Source: Acanthaster planci
Taxonomy: Eukaryota; Echinodermata; Asteroidea; Valvatida; Acanthasteridae
Reading direction: 5' to 3'
Assembly (NCBI RefSeq): GCF_001949145.1
Contig: NW_019091522.1
Location: forward strand, 59,827-123,826
Length of the DNA stretch: 64,000 nt
Made by a program: the position numbers and the translations under genes. The notes beneath the pieces were generated by a model, which was given only the letters and a program-made list of their open reading frames with translations, searched no databases and was not told the DNA's origin. Position 1 is the stretch's first letter, and each line of letters starts with the position of its first letter. Below, one piece after another: positions 49,053-62,700 of this stretch.

Positions 49053-51300
49053 AAAAGATCAAGACATGCCAAAGACGGTATAAAAAGATAAGATAATGCA
49101 ACAGTATGTTGCTGCATAATTTTGAAGTTCTACTTACTTTTAGCAAACCTATACGTGGAGGAGGTCTCAAAAAGTTTCGATACAGAAACGTTTATGGGGT
49201 GAAAAAAAAGATATTTGATTAAACAAATGCTGCTGTCTACGGTAAAAAATGGTACAGGACCGTGAGGGAATAATTATTACAGGCAAAACGTGTAAAGATT
49301 TTAAAGTTTCATTTTAACATTTCAATTTAGAATATTCGACACATGACAAGTGTGAAAAAATATCCAATTTCTCCAAGATTCTATTCTTTGATGCATAACA
49401 AGTTTTAATCTTAAGTAAGTCTTAATCACACTGTGAATACAAATGGTGAGTAAAATTTTTGACTCTAAAGGAAAACTTCTAGTATATACAAAAGGACAAA
49501 CTGATTATAGCGTGTTAATGAGCGACACGAGCACTTTTCCAAAATTAGTCCACAGAACATGACAAAGTTGTGAAAAAAAACCACAGCTTCATTTTCCAAT
49601 TACAGTGCTAAACTACCAGTTACTCAATTTTATATTGTGTAGGACTTTGATGTAGCTTTACTTTATGTAGCTGGATAGAGTTAACATGGAAATTGGTTGG
49701 TTTAACGTTTAGTAAATTACATCCACAATTCAACACCAACCCTTGTGTGCGTTTATGTTTTGCACTGATGCTTTTTGCACAGAATTAAATAGGACTAAAA
49801 AGACTTCCCAGATGGCTACTTTATGCAAAGGTTTATAACAGAAATTTGCAATTAATAAAAATTAAAAGAAGAAAATTACAGGAAATACAGGAAATGCATT
49901 TGAATAGAAATTGTACACACAGCAAACTTAATGTTACTGAGAAAACACAGAAAACGTTTGGATTAAAGTAGCTTTTAATTTTCATTGCACCTTGTAATTT
50001 CTCGACAAAAATTAATTTTCGTATATAGCAAACGGTGGGGGCGGGAAACAGGTCGTGGTACCGACCCCTCTCCTTACACACTTCTCCCTAAATGGCTTCA
50101 GCTATAGCTTTGTACATTTAGTTAGATATTTTTAATTGAAGAGCAAGATAGTGAGTAATCAGGTCAAACTTCTGGGGTTTCTAGTTTCACTAGGCTAATA
50201 AATGCTAAAAGGATGCACTTAAACTACGACAATCTTGACTATATATGTAAATACTGAACCAATCTATTCCGCTCCTGCAAAGAAACAAAACACTCCATAA
50301 ATCCCTGAACTTCCACTGACCGGATGTCATCTTTTCATCAATTTCAACCAATCAATCTTGTTTATTTCCACATAACAATACAATACATATCGCAGATTAA
50401 CAGCAATAAATGTGGATGGGGGCCTTTAAAAAGCAGAGCTTGTCTAGTAGTGACCCCCAGAAATTAAGTTAGATAAGGCCATATGAACAAAAATCAGTTG
50501 GTTAGAATCCAAGGCCTTTCATTTTTCAGGGGCGGGCGGGAGGTTTTCTCATTTAAGAGATTCAGTTCCAAATGACGCAGTTTATTGATGAAAATAATAA
50601 TGCTCACAATAAAAAGAATCACATGCCTTTTTCAAAACTGATTTTGTTTAATTCATACAGCAAAACACGATAGCCGGCTACGGTGAACTAACTTTGCGCT
50701 CCTTTTTTCCATTTTCGTGACAACGTTCGTATCGAAATGATAGGTGGCGCGATCTGCACATAATCACAAGCATCGTTTGTGTCTGATGGCTACTCTGACA
50801 TATTGTTACGCTCTTTTTACCGCCATTTAACAGGTGTGTCAAAAAAGAAAGGGTGGGGGAAACAGGCGGCTTTTTAGGGCGGGCGGGGATGCGAACCAAG
50901 TAATTTTGTACATGGCCTAACAACAACACACACATTTATAAACATAACAAATATTACAAGGGACAAAACTTGGCCAGTAAAACCCGTTAATGAATTATTA
51001 CTTTTAGGTAATTAATCAGTAAGCGATTTGTATATTTGTATTTGAATAAGGACAGACTACAAATATTTTTAACGAATGATCCAGTGAATTATATAGCCTA
51101 GAGCCTTCATGCCTAACTGTATTAATTTAACAGCGAGCTTAGAACGTGAAGAGACACACCGGAAGTCTGAACATCGTCTAGTAAAGCGGTGATGAATATT
51201 TACATTTCTTGTGAACATTCAGCAAATAGATTTCTTGTGTATTAAATTGATGCATGAGGCTAGTTGGCATACTTATCCTAAATACCACCAATTTTCAACA
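49053..51300. other. Spacer downstream of gene B, no gene seen
   Basis: AT-rich and presumed to include the 3' UTR of gene B. An AATAAA occurs near 49853, within attaataaaaatt, and ATTAAA nearer to the stop at about 49217; neither is proven. G-rich reverse-strand patches near 50030-50090, 50530 and 50850 look like remnants of short elements. Confidence 0.35.
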
Positions 51301-51309
51301 CTTTACATT

Positions 51310-52560
51310 TATAAAAGAGGATCACAATATTCATAAAGCGTTGCTGAATTAATTATTCGCAAAACCTTTCTGAAGTTTATGTATTCTATTTATCAAACCA
51401 CAGAGGTCCCACTCAAGTATTCCATATGTTAAGTAGGGCAACACTAATGTATTAAAGTCCTTAAAATATCAGACGGAAGAGTACGTCTCAATTTACAAAT
51501 TGTTCCAATATTTCTTGATATAACGGAACATATGTCGGTAATATGTGTTTTCCAGGAAAGGTTATCATAACTATAAAGTCCAAAGAATTTAACACAGTCA
51601 GTCTGGCTGATTTAAGCATTGTCAATACGAATATCTGCATTAAATAGGTGCTTCTTTCTGCAAAATATCATAAAATTAGTTTTCTTTAAATTAAGAGTTA
51701 ATTTGTTTGCTTTGATCCAGGTTAGGACTTTACATAGTTCATAGTTGACAACATCAGAAAGTGTGTTTGGATCACTGTGGCAGTAAAACAGGTTACAGTC
51801 TTCGGCAAAAGGATGGACGAAGCTAAATCAGAGGAATTTCAATGTCAGTAATATACATGGTAAATAGAAGGGGCCCTAGTAGGGATCCCTGAGGTACGCC
51901 AAATGAGATTTTACAATATATCATTTCTCTTGGTATCATTTCTCGACAAATTGTTTTCGATTACATAGGTAGCTCCTAAACCACTCCAAGGCAACTCCCC
52001 TGATGCCATAATTATGTAATTTAAAACGAAGTGTGTCATGGTTAAGGGTGTCAGAGGCCTTGGAGAGGTCTAGAAATATACCAATAGTAGAAGCTGATAC
52101 GTCCAGATCATTTGTGATCTTGTCAAGTAACTTAAAATTCATTATGGGACGTGAAGTTGAATGGTTCTCTCGAAATCTAAATTGATTAATTGAAACTGTT
52201 ATTTCTATCTAAAAAAAATCAGTGTACGCTTATAAATCACACAGGACTTTTGAAAAAGGACTTTTGATAAAATTGGCCAGTACTTATTAATAAAAAGACG
52301 GTTACCGTTCTTGAAGACTGGGGTCACCCTCGCAATCTTCATATCCTCAGACACTACACCAGTGGAGATAGATAAATTAATGACAAATGTTCGAGGCTGA
52401 GAGACAGCGTGGATCTCAGTCTTCAACAATGTACAATCAATTTGAACAACTCCTGAAGTTTTTATTAGGTAATTCACTAACTCCATTAATGACATCTTCT
52501 GTAGCTAATGGAAAAAGGCACTATTTGGGTAGGGATTAGTTAGTCAGAAAACTTCTAGTT
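51310..52560 (-). pseudogene. Degenerate LINE reverse transcriptase (CR1/Jockey-like), reverse strand
   Basis: Reading leftward on the reverse strand: SISTGVVSEDMKIARVTPVFKNG (52400-52300), then TIGIFLDLSKASDTLNHD and YGIRGVALEWFRSYL (52110-51960), then GVPQGSLLGP (51900-51871), then HPFAEDCNLF (about 51825-51790) in place of the FADD catalytic box, and further palm/thumb remains to about 51310. Frames change several times. The altered catalytic box and the stops mean it is inactive. Confidence 0.85.
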
Positions 52561-54020
52561 ATTGAGAGGCATTTGATCGCAGAGATTTTTACAAACAGAA
52601 TACGAACAAGTCTAATATGACTTGTTGCACAGAATATTCCCTTACTTTTATCCTCTCTTCCAATTAATTTTAATTCTTAAGTTACTCGGATATCTCCGAG
52701 ATATCTTTCACCCTGACTACAAAATTATCTTCCAAACTTTGGTACTGTAAAAGATCTTTTCTGTCACATTTTTCAAGTTTGATAGTCAAATAAAGATAGG
52801 GCTCACAAATTTTCTGCTACGAAAAATAAAACCTTTTTGTTGCAAAATCCACTTTGGTATTGAAAATCTGCTAATAATGCGCAGTCTTGATAAATCCCCT
52901 ACTGAAATTCGTTTAATATTAAAAACTAAACAAACCTTTAAATTAGCTGTTCTCTTATCAGCGTATGATCAGAGACAACACTGTTACAATACCTCTTAAT
53001 ATGTCAATCGTGTTAATATATGTACTAGCTTCTTGTGGCTGAGATACTCTCCCAATCCTACTCCCTGTTAACTCTCCATAGACAGTGCTAAATGGAAACG
53101 GATTTCACACCAAAGCGGAAACAATTTGTCTAAATTTTAAGATAACGTTCTCTGTCCACGAAAGGATTCATAACACCATAATGTCCTTTTCAAACGTGCC
53201 ATTACATTTGCTCTATACCACAATTTCACTAATCATTATTTTAGCTACCAAAAATATAAATTTCAACTTCCTAAGAATGACCATCGGTGCATTCATTCTG
53301 AGGGGCAAAGGCTTAGACTCCACTCATGATATAAAATCTCATCATATGAATACTTTTGACAATGTTACTTCCCGCTCCGTTACAATTTTATATTAATCAA
53401 TGATTTCCTGTGTCCTACATACATAATAACTGACAACTTGAAACACACAACTGATAATAAGGTATCTGCTTTAAAACGAGTTCACAGTATAAAGTACAGA
53501 AACGTGATCACGTGAGGGATGTCAAATCCATCTACATCATGCGTAACAGGTGCAGGGGTCAACACAAAGTCCACGAAAACAGGTGTGGGTTAAGTGTACA
53601 CGACTACATTAGCCTGACTGCTTGAATCACTGTGTATTATAAAGGCTGAAAAAAACTGATCTCCAGCATTCTGTCATCGGTGATAAAACACTGGCCAAGT
53701 TCTTACTCTCACACTGATTTGTTCAGTCCTGGCATTAGCATAAAAATATTTGTCAAATGTCTCCCCAGGGTGTGTAAAATGCACATGTTGGAAGTATTTG
53801 CCGTTTCGGAAATCGTCAAAATAAATGTAGCACCACATAGCTAGGCAACTTCAAACTTGCTATTAAAAAAATTAAGCACACTACTGAAGCTTTCATGAGA
53901 TTCAGTCACCAACAAAAATGTCTATGCATTAAAAAAAATTAATAATAAAAATAAAAAACTTGACAACGCGTATTAGCAAAAACAGAACCTCTACAACAGT
54001 TTACACTAAATAATGACACA
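52561..54020. other. Intergenic DNA, no gene seen
   Basis: AT-rich. No conserved frame, inverted repeat or tandem repeat was recognised. Confidence 0.4.
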
Positions 54021-54022
54021 TA

Positions 54023-54083
54023 CTTAACCCTTACACTCCTCAGTCCTCCAACAGGTGAAGGATTGAGGAGGGTTAGGGTTAAG
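54023..54083. repeat. Hairpin, 25-base arms
   Basis: cttaacccttacactcctcagtcct (54023-54047) pairs with aggattgaggagggttagggttaag (54059-54083) with a few mismatches around an 11-base loop. The arms contain ttaggg-like motifs but not an array, so no telomeric role is inferred. Confidence 0.6.
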
Positions 54084-54310
54084 GGAACCAGGAAATAGAA
54101 AGAATTCATAAATTTTACTAAAACCTTTGAAATTGCATCTTTGGGTTTCACTTAACCTTATTTTGAAGTTTTGTTTTGCAATTTTAACCCAAATTTTGTT
54201 TTTTTATGCTAATGCAATTTGCATATTCATGAACAGAACTATGATGTCATCCAAGGCAACGAACTCAATGTTTCACTGATTTGTGCACAGAAAATTTCTA
54301 GATTTTTTTG
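54080..54310. repeat. Dispersed repeat, second copy of the element at 16800-17070
   Basis: Blocks catattcatga, gatgtcatcc and ttgtgcacagaaaa, plus an upstream aaccttatttt, occur in the same order as in intron 5 of gene A. The match is diverged and non-coding. Confidence 0.4.
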
Positions 54311-56301
54311 ACCACGGTTATGGCAGATTTTGTTTTCTTTAGCAATTTATTCTTGCGTAAGTATATGGCAATAATCCAGCGAAAATCCTTTTCACAAACA
54401 TCACTCCAAGCACGAGAGCCCTGTTCATTCAGGAAGCCCTCAGTAATGGTGGACACATCTTGCCAGCTATTGTTAAGACAAACGATCCCTGGCCAATTAC
54501 TCTAAATCAAAGCACAATTCTCACACCATTACATGGGGGCTTTGCCCTGTTGTACACGAATCTCATGCCGGAATTGGTCTGTTTGGTGTGATCAAGTCTG
54601 CATTTGTGAACCAGATCCAAATATTGAGTATAAAAGAAATTTTTCACAGTAATTTTATTTTACTATGTCAATTAAGCGAGGTCTTTGTTAGGATGTTTTC
54701 CTCAGTTTGGCATCCTGACCAAAGGAATATGTAAGTAAAAAGGTGAAAGGTCGTACTGATTTACATTGTGCAAGATTCTTTTCAAAGGGTTTAACCCCTA
54801 CGTGGCTCTGGCGACTGGTAACTTAATTTAAATTGGGTCACATTTGACTTCTTCGGGGTTGTACAGCAACCAAGTTGTCAAACTCAACATGACTATCTTT
54901 GGAATCAAAATACCTCTGGCATTCAGTGGTTGAACAGTACACCTCCACCAATAAAGCAAGCATTATTTAACACAAGTGACAAATCTAGGTGGGAAGGACT
55001 TCAAATCGCAGTCACAGTAAGTGTCCTAATGGCATTTTATCTGTCTTTCAAATTTTTTTTTGGTTAATTTATTGAGCTCTTTACATTTTGTTACAGTTAT
55101 AAGACGTCTGTATTAAAAACTATCATATTCTGTGGATGCGGTGGGGTAGGATTTATCCCACCATGGCCACAGGTCTGCCATTAAAGTCTTTGCTGCAGTT
55201 AATATTTTTTTTACGAACCATCACCCTGATACAAGTTAGAAAAGACAAAGTCCATTTTATATTCCTAACTTTAAAGCAAAACACTAGTAAATTGCCATCT
55301 ACATGTAAACACTACACAAAATACAATTAATAGTAATGCATTTCCATGCTTATACCCGCGTTTCCAAAGTTTATATCCTTAAATCAGCCTCCACAAAAAT
55401 ATGACACAACACAAAGTTAAATCTAAAGTAAAAAATATATAATGCTGAAAATAAAATCTTACAGAAACGCTACTTGAAGTTTTCTGTCTGATATCCAAAT
55501 CTGCATAAATAATGAAACTCTTATTACTGAAATGCTCATGCGGCGACAAGTGCAATGTAAAAGGACTAAATGTATTTTAACCACTTTCATCCAGCAATAC
55601 TGTGTTATTTTCCCTAGTTTGGATACTATCTTGAATGTTTAATAGTTACCACGCATGAGAGACTACAGATGTGGTTCAAAATCTGGGGTTTTTTGGTTTA
55701 TAAAACAATGGCCGTTGCCAGGATTCTTTCGGGAGGGGGGGTTCCCACTTTTTCCAGGAGGGAAAAATTATGGGGAGGGCAAAGCACTCTTCAGTTAATT
55801 GACAAACAATCACTGACTGGAGGTTTGACTGGTTTTTTTTAAAGTAATTTGGCAAATTTTCTCCCCTCTCATTTTTCAAATTTCTTTGGTTTCTCTCCCC
55901 TTTTCCTGTTTTATTTTCACTTTTTGTCCAGAGGGACCAAGCAGCCCAGACAAAGATGTTGGTACAGTGGGTCTTACAAATTTTTAAGTAAACCTCACCA
56001 AGTCCCTGCATGACAGCAAGGCACCTGAAGATACAGTTACACACAGGTGCCATACATCATACACTTCAATTAACTTTAATAGGGTCAATGACCTCCGAGG
56101 CAAGGGTCTACAGGCAAGCAATGTGGAAATATTTTGAAGTCCAAAGAAAATAATATTAACTGTAGGGATACCAGACTTGTGCAAAAGGCCACATCAATAA
56201 ACAGAAGACTCTATAGTTTGTTGAAGACTCAATCTTTACAAGTGCACAACACAGAAAACAAGCATTTCACCCAATCAAGTAACAGAACTGTCAAAAATCA
56301 G
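54311..56301. other. Intergenic DNA, no gene seen
   Basis: No recognisable gene. Near 55712-55780 the G-rich ccaggattctttcgggaggggggg resembles the inner edge of the MITE at 3163, without a second end. Confidence 0.35.
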
Positions 56302-56472
56302 CAATACCGGCAATTCACAATAGTGCATTTCCAAGAGTTTGCAACGCTAACCACAATGCACGAAATCTGTTGACCCTTTTCAAACGCCCATTGGGTGAGA
56401 GATTTCGCACATCGTGATTGGCGAATGCTTTGTAAACTCTTGGAAGCACACAATTGTGAATCACCCGTATTA
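56302..56472. mobile_element. Fold-back MITE, copy 2
   Basis: The near-complete palindrome has a left arm beginning aataccggcaattcacaatagtg and a right arm ending cacaattgtgaatcacccgtatta. Both arms share ccaagagttt-caa with the copy at 5968-6143, and the central ttgggt pieces also agree. The two copies are similar in length (about 171 and 176 bp). Confidence 0.7.
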
Positions 56473-58576
56473 TTTGTAAATACTACTATTTGTACATCTG
56501 TTAACCCTTCTTTGGTTAGAAAGTGCATAAATTTCCCAATTTTATGAAGAAAGGTCGTTAATGTACTCCACACACTAGTATATAGTTTTTATATTGTTTA
56601 TAACAAGCTATTACTTTTCTACTTCTAGGAGTCAACAACAGCACCAGAATGATTCCTTAGCTTATGAAAGCATCTAGCACTTGAACAATTGATGTACATA
56701 TCAAGTCAAATCTGTTTCAAATGCGAATGACAAAAAAGCCCCACATGATGAGGTTCTATGCATTCACTTTATCTAAGAAGAAGGGCAAACTAATCCCATG
56801 AGAGCGCTGTGTAGCTCACTGAGTAGGCAAGCAAAGGAATTCCATGGCAAGTATACTAACAATTGTGGGAATAACAAGTCAAACACTGAAGAGCTTCAAT
56901 TTTCAACTTGATGAGCACAAAACTACAGCAAAAGTGTACTCATCTATATTTCTCTTTGAGTCTTTGATTACTTAGGTGCATAACTAATATCAGACTGCAT
57001 AATGTAATAGTTCCTTGTCATTTCTATGCACAGAATCTAAATCGTCTGACCATTCTTATACACAAAGGCCTATTCCACTCAGATGTACCCATTTTGGTTG
57101 GCAAAACCTAGCACATGATTCTTTACAGGCACATATTTCCCAGGTATTTCATTCAACCTGTCCCAAAACAATTAGCTAGAAATCTATGGCCTCTGACCTA
57201 TGACACCCTGATCCTTACTTATCTTTTGAAATAAAAGAGTGGTTCCTTGCCAATGAACAGGAATCCTCCTTGTACATGTTACTGAAGACACTGGTAGGGA
57301 ATACTGGCAAGATCTAATCGGAATCCGCAGGCTTCAGAATGTACCTATTCACAGACAAGCAAAAGAAAATAACAGAAGACCTGCAGCATGGAATGGAAAC
57401 TACAAAGCTATGGCAAGTTTTACCCTTAAACAAAAGCAGTTGGATATCCATGATGGTATCATTTTGTCACTATCTGGTCATGATTCTTAAAACATTTTTA
57501 GTATATTTAACGCAGTACAGTACAATGCTGCTATACCAAACACTGATGTGTAGAACAAATGGGTATACCAAACATGCCCTTGGCTCCTTAATTTTCTGTG
57601 CACTTAAACTAAATATTGGAAATTTGCTTTACATAAAAAAGAATATTTAGAGCTAATGATGATATCTCAAACAAGGCTTCAGAAAAATCTTACTCAAGAA
57701 GGAACAACAATCAACATGTGACACAGTCCGTAGGGTTCGTAGGTACATATTTATCTGTGTACAGGCAGCCATGTAGACTGCCCTCTTATTAAGAATCTGA
57801 TGCAAAAATCTTGCATGTTATTGCAACAAAGACAAGGATGTTTTACACTGATAAAAACATTGAATGAAATGAGAAAAATACATACACACACAGATGGATT
57901 AGCTCTTGCAATTGAACTTGCAGAGATCTTCATTAAATATTTGGCTAGTTTCAATCATTTCCAATAATGCTTGCCGACTCCTGTTGCTGACTTCTGTCAT
58001 ACATGTACATGTCCATCATTATGTGCTATAGAATGGTTCCTAGCCCTTTTATTACAATTCCAATTTAGCAGCGGACACCAGTGTCACCGTACTGCATGTC
58101 TGCATGAGTAACAACTCAATCAATGGAAACAATTACTGGGAACTGGATTCCATATCATTATTGCACTTCCATTGAGAACTGCCCTTAAAGGTGAAATATG
58201 GAAGGAAATGAACATACATTGAAAAAATGAGCATGTAGACATTCTGTAATATGCCCTATATAAGAACTGACGTTTATTATTATTATTTTTTAACTTGATT
58301 TTTTGTGTCAGTAGTGTTGGCCCAAAAATTTTCACGTAGAAGCATTTGTAAGGCAAGCCCAATATGTTGAATGGGCCAGAGTAGGGAACAGGTGCATAGG
58401 TGACTAAACGTCACTATGATGATGGCTATACCAAGCATTTTGCATGGAACGTATAGTGTCATGGTCTTTGTAGCAGCATTGTACTGTACCTGGTTTACAA
58501 AACTGTAGTCAATAGCACAACAGTGATGGAAAAAGTTACTTCATTCTGACAGCTCCATGAAATTTGTAACACACCT
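56473..58576. other. Non-coding region downstream of the extended synaptotagmin exons
   Basis: The missing last coding exon and the 3' UTR of the reverse-strand gene are expected in this region or in 58577-59740, but no convincing continuation (a codon finishing TGG and then an aromatic-Asp-Leu motif after a splice acceptor) was found. Confidence 0.3.
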
Positions 58577-59275
58577 TAAAGACCAATTCCAACGATGCTA
58601 ACTTTTTAATATTTAATCCTATTCAGAAGAGTCTAACAAGAGTGGCTCATATCAATATCTCCCTTGCAATACACATTCTTGTGTTAATAAAACACAGTTT
58701 TTGTACCCATTTTTCCTGCGAGTCCAGTCTGGTATTGTAAAACTGGAAATGTCATCACAACTCATTAGCATCTAGTGAATATTGATTTTTGTGATGATGT
58801 ATTACCGTGGAGAGAGAATACCACAGTGCATGCACTTTAGGTAATGCTCTCATTCTTCGGAAACAGGAAGAATTTCAATCTTGGTTCTGTTGCAGAATTT
58901 CTCGTACATCTACCAATGACACAGCATTATTGTAAATCATGAAGAAAGGAGCGCAAACTCTCAATGGAATAGAGATAATGCGGCACAGTACCAGTAGACC
59001 CAGCACACAGATCGATCTCCATTATGCGCCGCACATACATGAAGTTCCATGTTCATGTACATTTTTCAATGTTTTCTCCGATATTACATCATACAAATTT
59101 TGTTTCTCAACAGTGTCGCCAGCGGTCAGATTGTGGAAATTTTTCACAAAACTCAAAGACACCGTTCAAAAGTTTAGGCAAAATTACAAAAAAATACAGA
59201 CGCAATGATTCATTAAAAACTTAACACAATGATAGTTTGTTTTCAACTGTTAAAACCGTTGGAGTTGGTCTTTAA
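58577..59275. mobile_element. TTAA-flanked MITE (piggyBac-like), second type
   Basis: TTAA at 58577-58580 and at 59272-59275 enclose terminal inverted repeats: agaccaattccaacgatg on the left, and the reverse complement agaccaactccaacggtt on the right. It is about 700 bp with no coding frame. The ends differ from those of the TTAA element at 4528-5238, so this is a different family with the same target preference. Confidence 0.7.
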
Positions 59276-59740
59276 CAAAATAAGTTACAAATCATCAGAA
59301 ATGCTACAGGCCTTAGAAAATTTGCAAAATGGAAATCACAGATGAACATTTCATCTTAATTTTCATCTTCATTCTGTGTGGAACACACAATGGGCGACGC
59401 AAAGGGTGACAAGTGACCCCCCCTCGGCCCCCCTCACAATGCCAATGAAAGTGAGTACACGTAAGTGATACATGCACCTGAGGTGCACTTCCTAGGATCT
59501 GGTCACAACAGGTGTTTTAATGCCCGATATTTCAGGTCAGGTCTCAAATGAGCCTCAGTCACAAGTTTCTTCTTACAGTTTTTCTTTTTCTTTAAGTTTT
59601 TCTGAGCTAATATAAAGTATCTTTGACTAAGACTCAAAGATTTCACAACAGTTTCAACATCAATCAAATAACTGGACAAAACCCAAATGTACTATGCATT
59701 CAGCCCATATCAGAAAATGAAAATCCCAGAGTTAACTTAC

Positions 59741-62700
59741 CAGTCTGTTGTTGCTTTACTGATGTCCAACTCGCTGAGCTTAATTTCAACCTGGAAAGGG
59801 TAAAGAGGAAATGAAATTACAGTAAATAAATTAAACCAAATTGACAATAAATCTTTGAAATTCCAAAGGTTTATTGGCAGATACTCCGAACTGAATTTTC
59901 TGACCAATCCAATCAAAATCAAGGGGAATATATGGGGAAAGATTTTGACAAGTTGTTGTATGGGAAACGGCAACAAAATTTACTTAGTCATCATTTCAAA
60001 ATTCCTATGGGTTGACTATCGGACAGAGCCATCCGACCTAACAGTGACTTGTGTTGAGTGAATAGAGGAGGGGGTGTTGCACCACTGGAACTACATAGCC
60101 TTGGGAGTAATGCAATGTAAAGGCAATTATCACTTAGAATTGGCCTCTTGAGAACACTTAACCTGATAGCCAACCGATAATAAATATATCGGTCAGACCA
60201 TTCTGTCCAACACCTACCAAATAAGCATTTTGAAATGGTGCCCTAGAAAGTGAAGTGTAATTTAGAACCATCTATTCTCAAGAACCTGATACACAGATCA
60301 AAGTAAAGTGCTAATGACCTCATAAATTGAATTTCCCATGACCAAAGTATATTGGAGGGTCATTAATCACAAAAAATAACTGCCCAAGCATAGGGTCTGA
60401 TAACTTTCATTATATTTTTGTCCGGTAGGAAAACAATTATTGGCAGATCATGCACTTGAGGAACTAACCTGGCCAATCACAGGGTCTGACAGAGAGATAA
60501 ACCGGGAGCTGTCTTTGACCATAACCTGCAGTGTCCTAGCACTCACTTCCTCTGCTCCAATCAAATACTCCAATCTGTTGAAGGAGAAAAAATGAAAAGC
60601 TGAGCTGATGCTATCTTAAAAAAACAATATTGAAAATCAAGTCATTCAAAACAAAATCCAATGTTATCATTACTACTAAATATACATGTAAATCTCCTTA
60701 CGTTTCATCATAGACTGGCTCATGGGCATCTTTCACTTCCTTTGTCTTGCGTTTGCCAGACTTAGACTTGTCTGGAAGTAGGTACGTTTTGACATATGTG
60801 TCGGGCGGATCATCTGACCCATGACGCTTGATGTTTCTATAAGATTGATAAACACACCAAAAAATATATTCATAATCAAGTGTCGGCCATTTCCTAAATA
60901 TGGTGATCTTGGTCAAAGTTCATGGTACAGCTCCACACATGGTATTTTGTTTATACAAGGCTAATTCTCATGTTAAAATGTCTTTATGCTTGCATATAGT
61001 TTGAGTTTTCTGTTGTTGCCTTGCTGCTGTATTTGAAAGAAATTCTGCCTCTGAAGTTTACATGCTTTTTGCTGTGCTTACTGCTTTGAAGTCTGAAGTG
61101 GACTAGGGCTGTGGTTGGGGCCATCATGAAGTTCTTTCATAAAGACAGTCATGAGCCTAAGCATAAGTAGCAGGTTCGATTTCTCCCAAACAGCAAGAAT
61201 GGTTCAGTACTTACAATCCCTTGTGCACAACCACCACCAATCGATTCCTGGGGGCACTGTATCGAAGGGTAACCTGCAACTTTCCAAATGGGGCATCTTG
61301 AGTCTCTCTTTAAGAAAACATTCAACCAGTCAAAACAACAAATTAAGGGCATGACATTCTCATGCTCACAAGTGACAAATTTTTTGGCTGTAATCTTGGT
61401 CTTAGGAAGTGCTAAGCAAGACAGTTATTAGATATGTCAAGTTAGGAAGTGCTAGGCAGGAAGGTTATTAGCTATGTCATGTGCTTAAAACCTCCTGGCA
61501 TCAAATCACAAACAATATACATCTCTTTGACAGTTAGGCTGGTGACCTGTTTCACTAAGCAAATACTTTCTGAGTTTAGCTTCTGTCCTTCGTAGCACCA
61601 GGTAGGTATTTTCTGGTTTCCTATACTCAGTCTTGGTTCTTATCTTCAACATCTAAACTGACTTAAACTTAAATTATACTGTTCAAGACACCCAAGAATG
61701 TAAAATACGTTTCATTCATTGAAGAAGAGTCTACAGATGCAAAAACAAGTGTGGCTAAGAAACTGTCATCACATAGACCCTTTAAGGAGCTTGAAATGTG
61801 ACTGAAGACAGGGACGAACTGGAGATTTGAGGGAAAAAAAGCCTTCTCACTTTGAGTGCTGCACCAGTCGCTTCCTCAGCTCAGTGTCACTGACAGGCTG
61901 GGCCTCCTCAGGGCTGGAAGCCAAAGACATAGTGTCTGGCTGACTGGACGGTACATCTCCCTGAGGTCCTAGGGGCACCGGTTCATCCACCGAGCTCTCC
62001 TTGAAAACAGGGGAGTACTGCCGCTGGGGTTTCAGTTCTGGACTGTCACTACTTGCTTCGTCAACATCCACACTCACCTCTGACAACTGCATTATGAAAA
62101 AATTTATGCAAATTAATAAATTTGTTTTAATACACCTCATAAAATCATTCATAGGCAAATCGACAAAATAACAAATTTCAGGTCAACATACAATTTGTTT
62201 CTGAGCAGCTAAGTTCCACGTGTCTGGCAAGAACCACAACAGACAGGTTCCGTAAAGACTGCATGCCACACACTACACATCTACAAGGCGGGTTCCAGGT
62301 ACACACTACCACATAGCAGCCAGCAGGATACTCACTAGGATGACGTCCCTTGGCCATGTACCAGTTGTTCCTTCCAAATAAGTGGCAAAATTGGCCACTG
62401 AAATGTTTCATCTTACTCATGAATATTTATGAGGTGTAGTAAAAAGAAATGCAAATTTGCCCCCTTACCAAAACAGCTCTTGGACTGGCAACTTTGACAG
62501 CCTTTTTACGCTCCAAACCCTGCAAAGCAAAAAGCAAACTAAAAATTACTCATTAGTCTGAATTCACTAACCCAGTCACTAACACTAAACTCTCCAAGTT
62601 TACTGAAGGGATAGTGCCAAGGAGTAACCCACCTTCATTAACACATTGACTGCCAACTATGAGTGTACTCATTATCACAGGTGTACTGGATTCTGCCACT

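Noticed and set aside
54023-54083. Telomere-like ttaggg motifs
   Set aside because: Only one or two units in a hairpin arm, not a tandem array.
57119-57175. Possible last exon of E-Syt on the reverse strand (acceptor followed by a frame starting L-N-E-I-P)
   Set aside because: Phase is compatible, but there is no resemblance to known E-Syt C-termini and the acceptor lacks a good pyrimidine tract.
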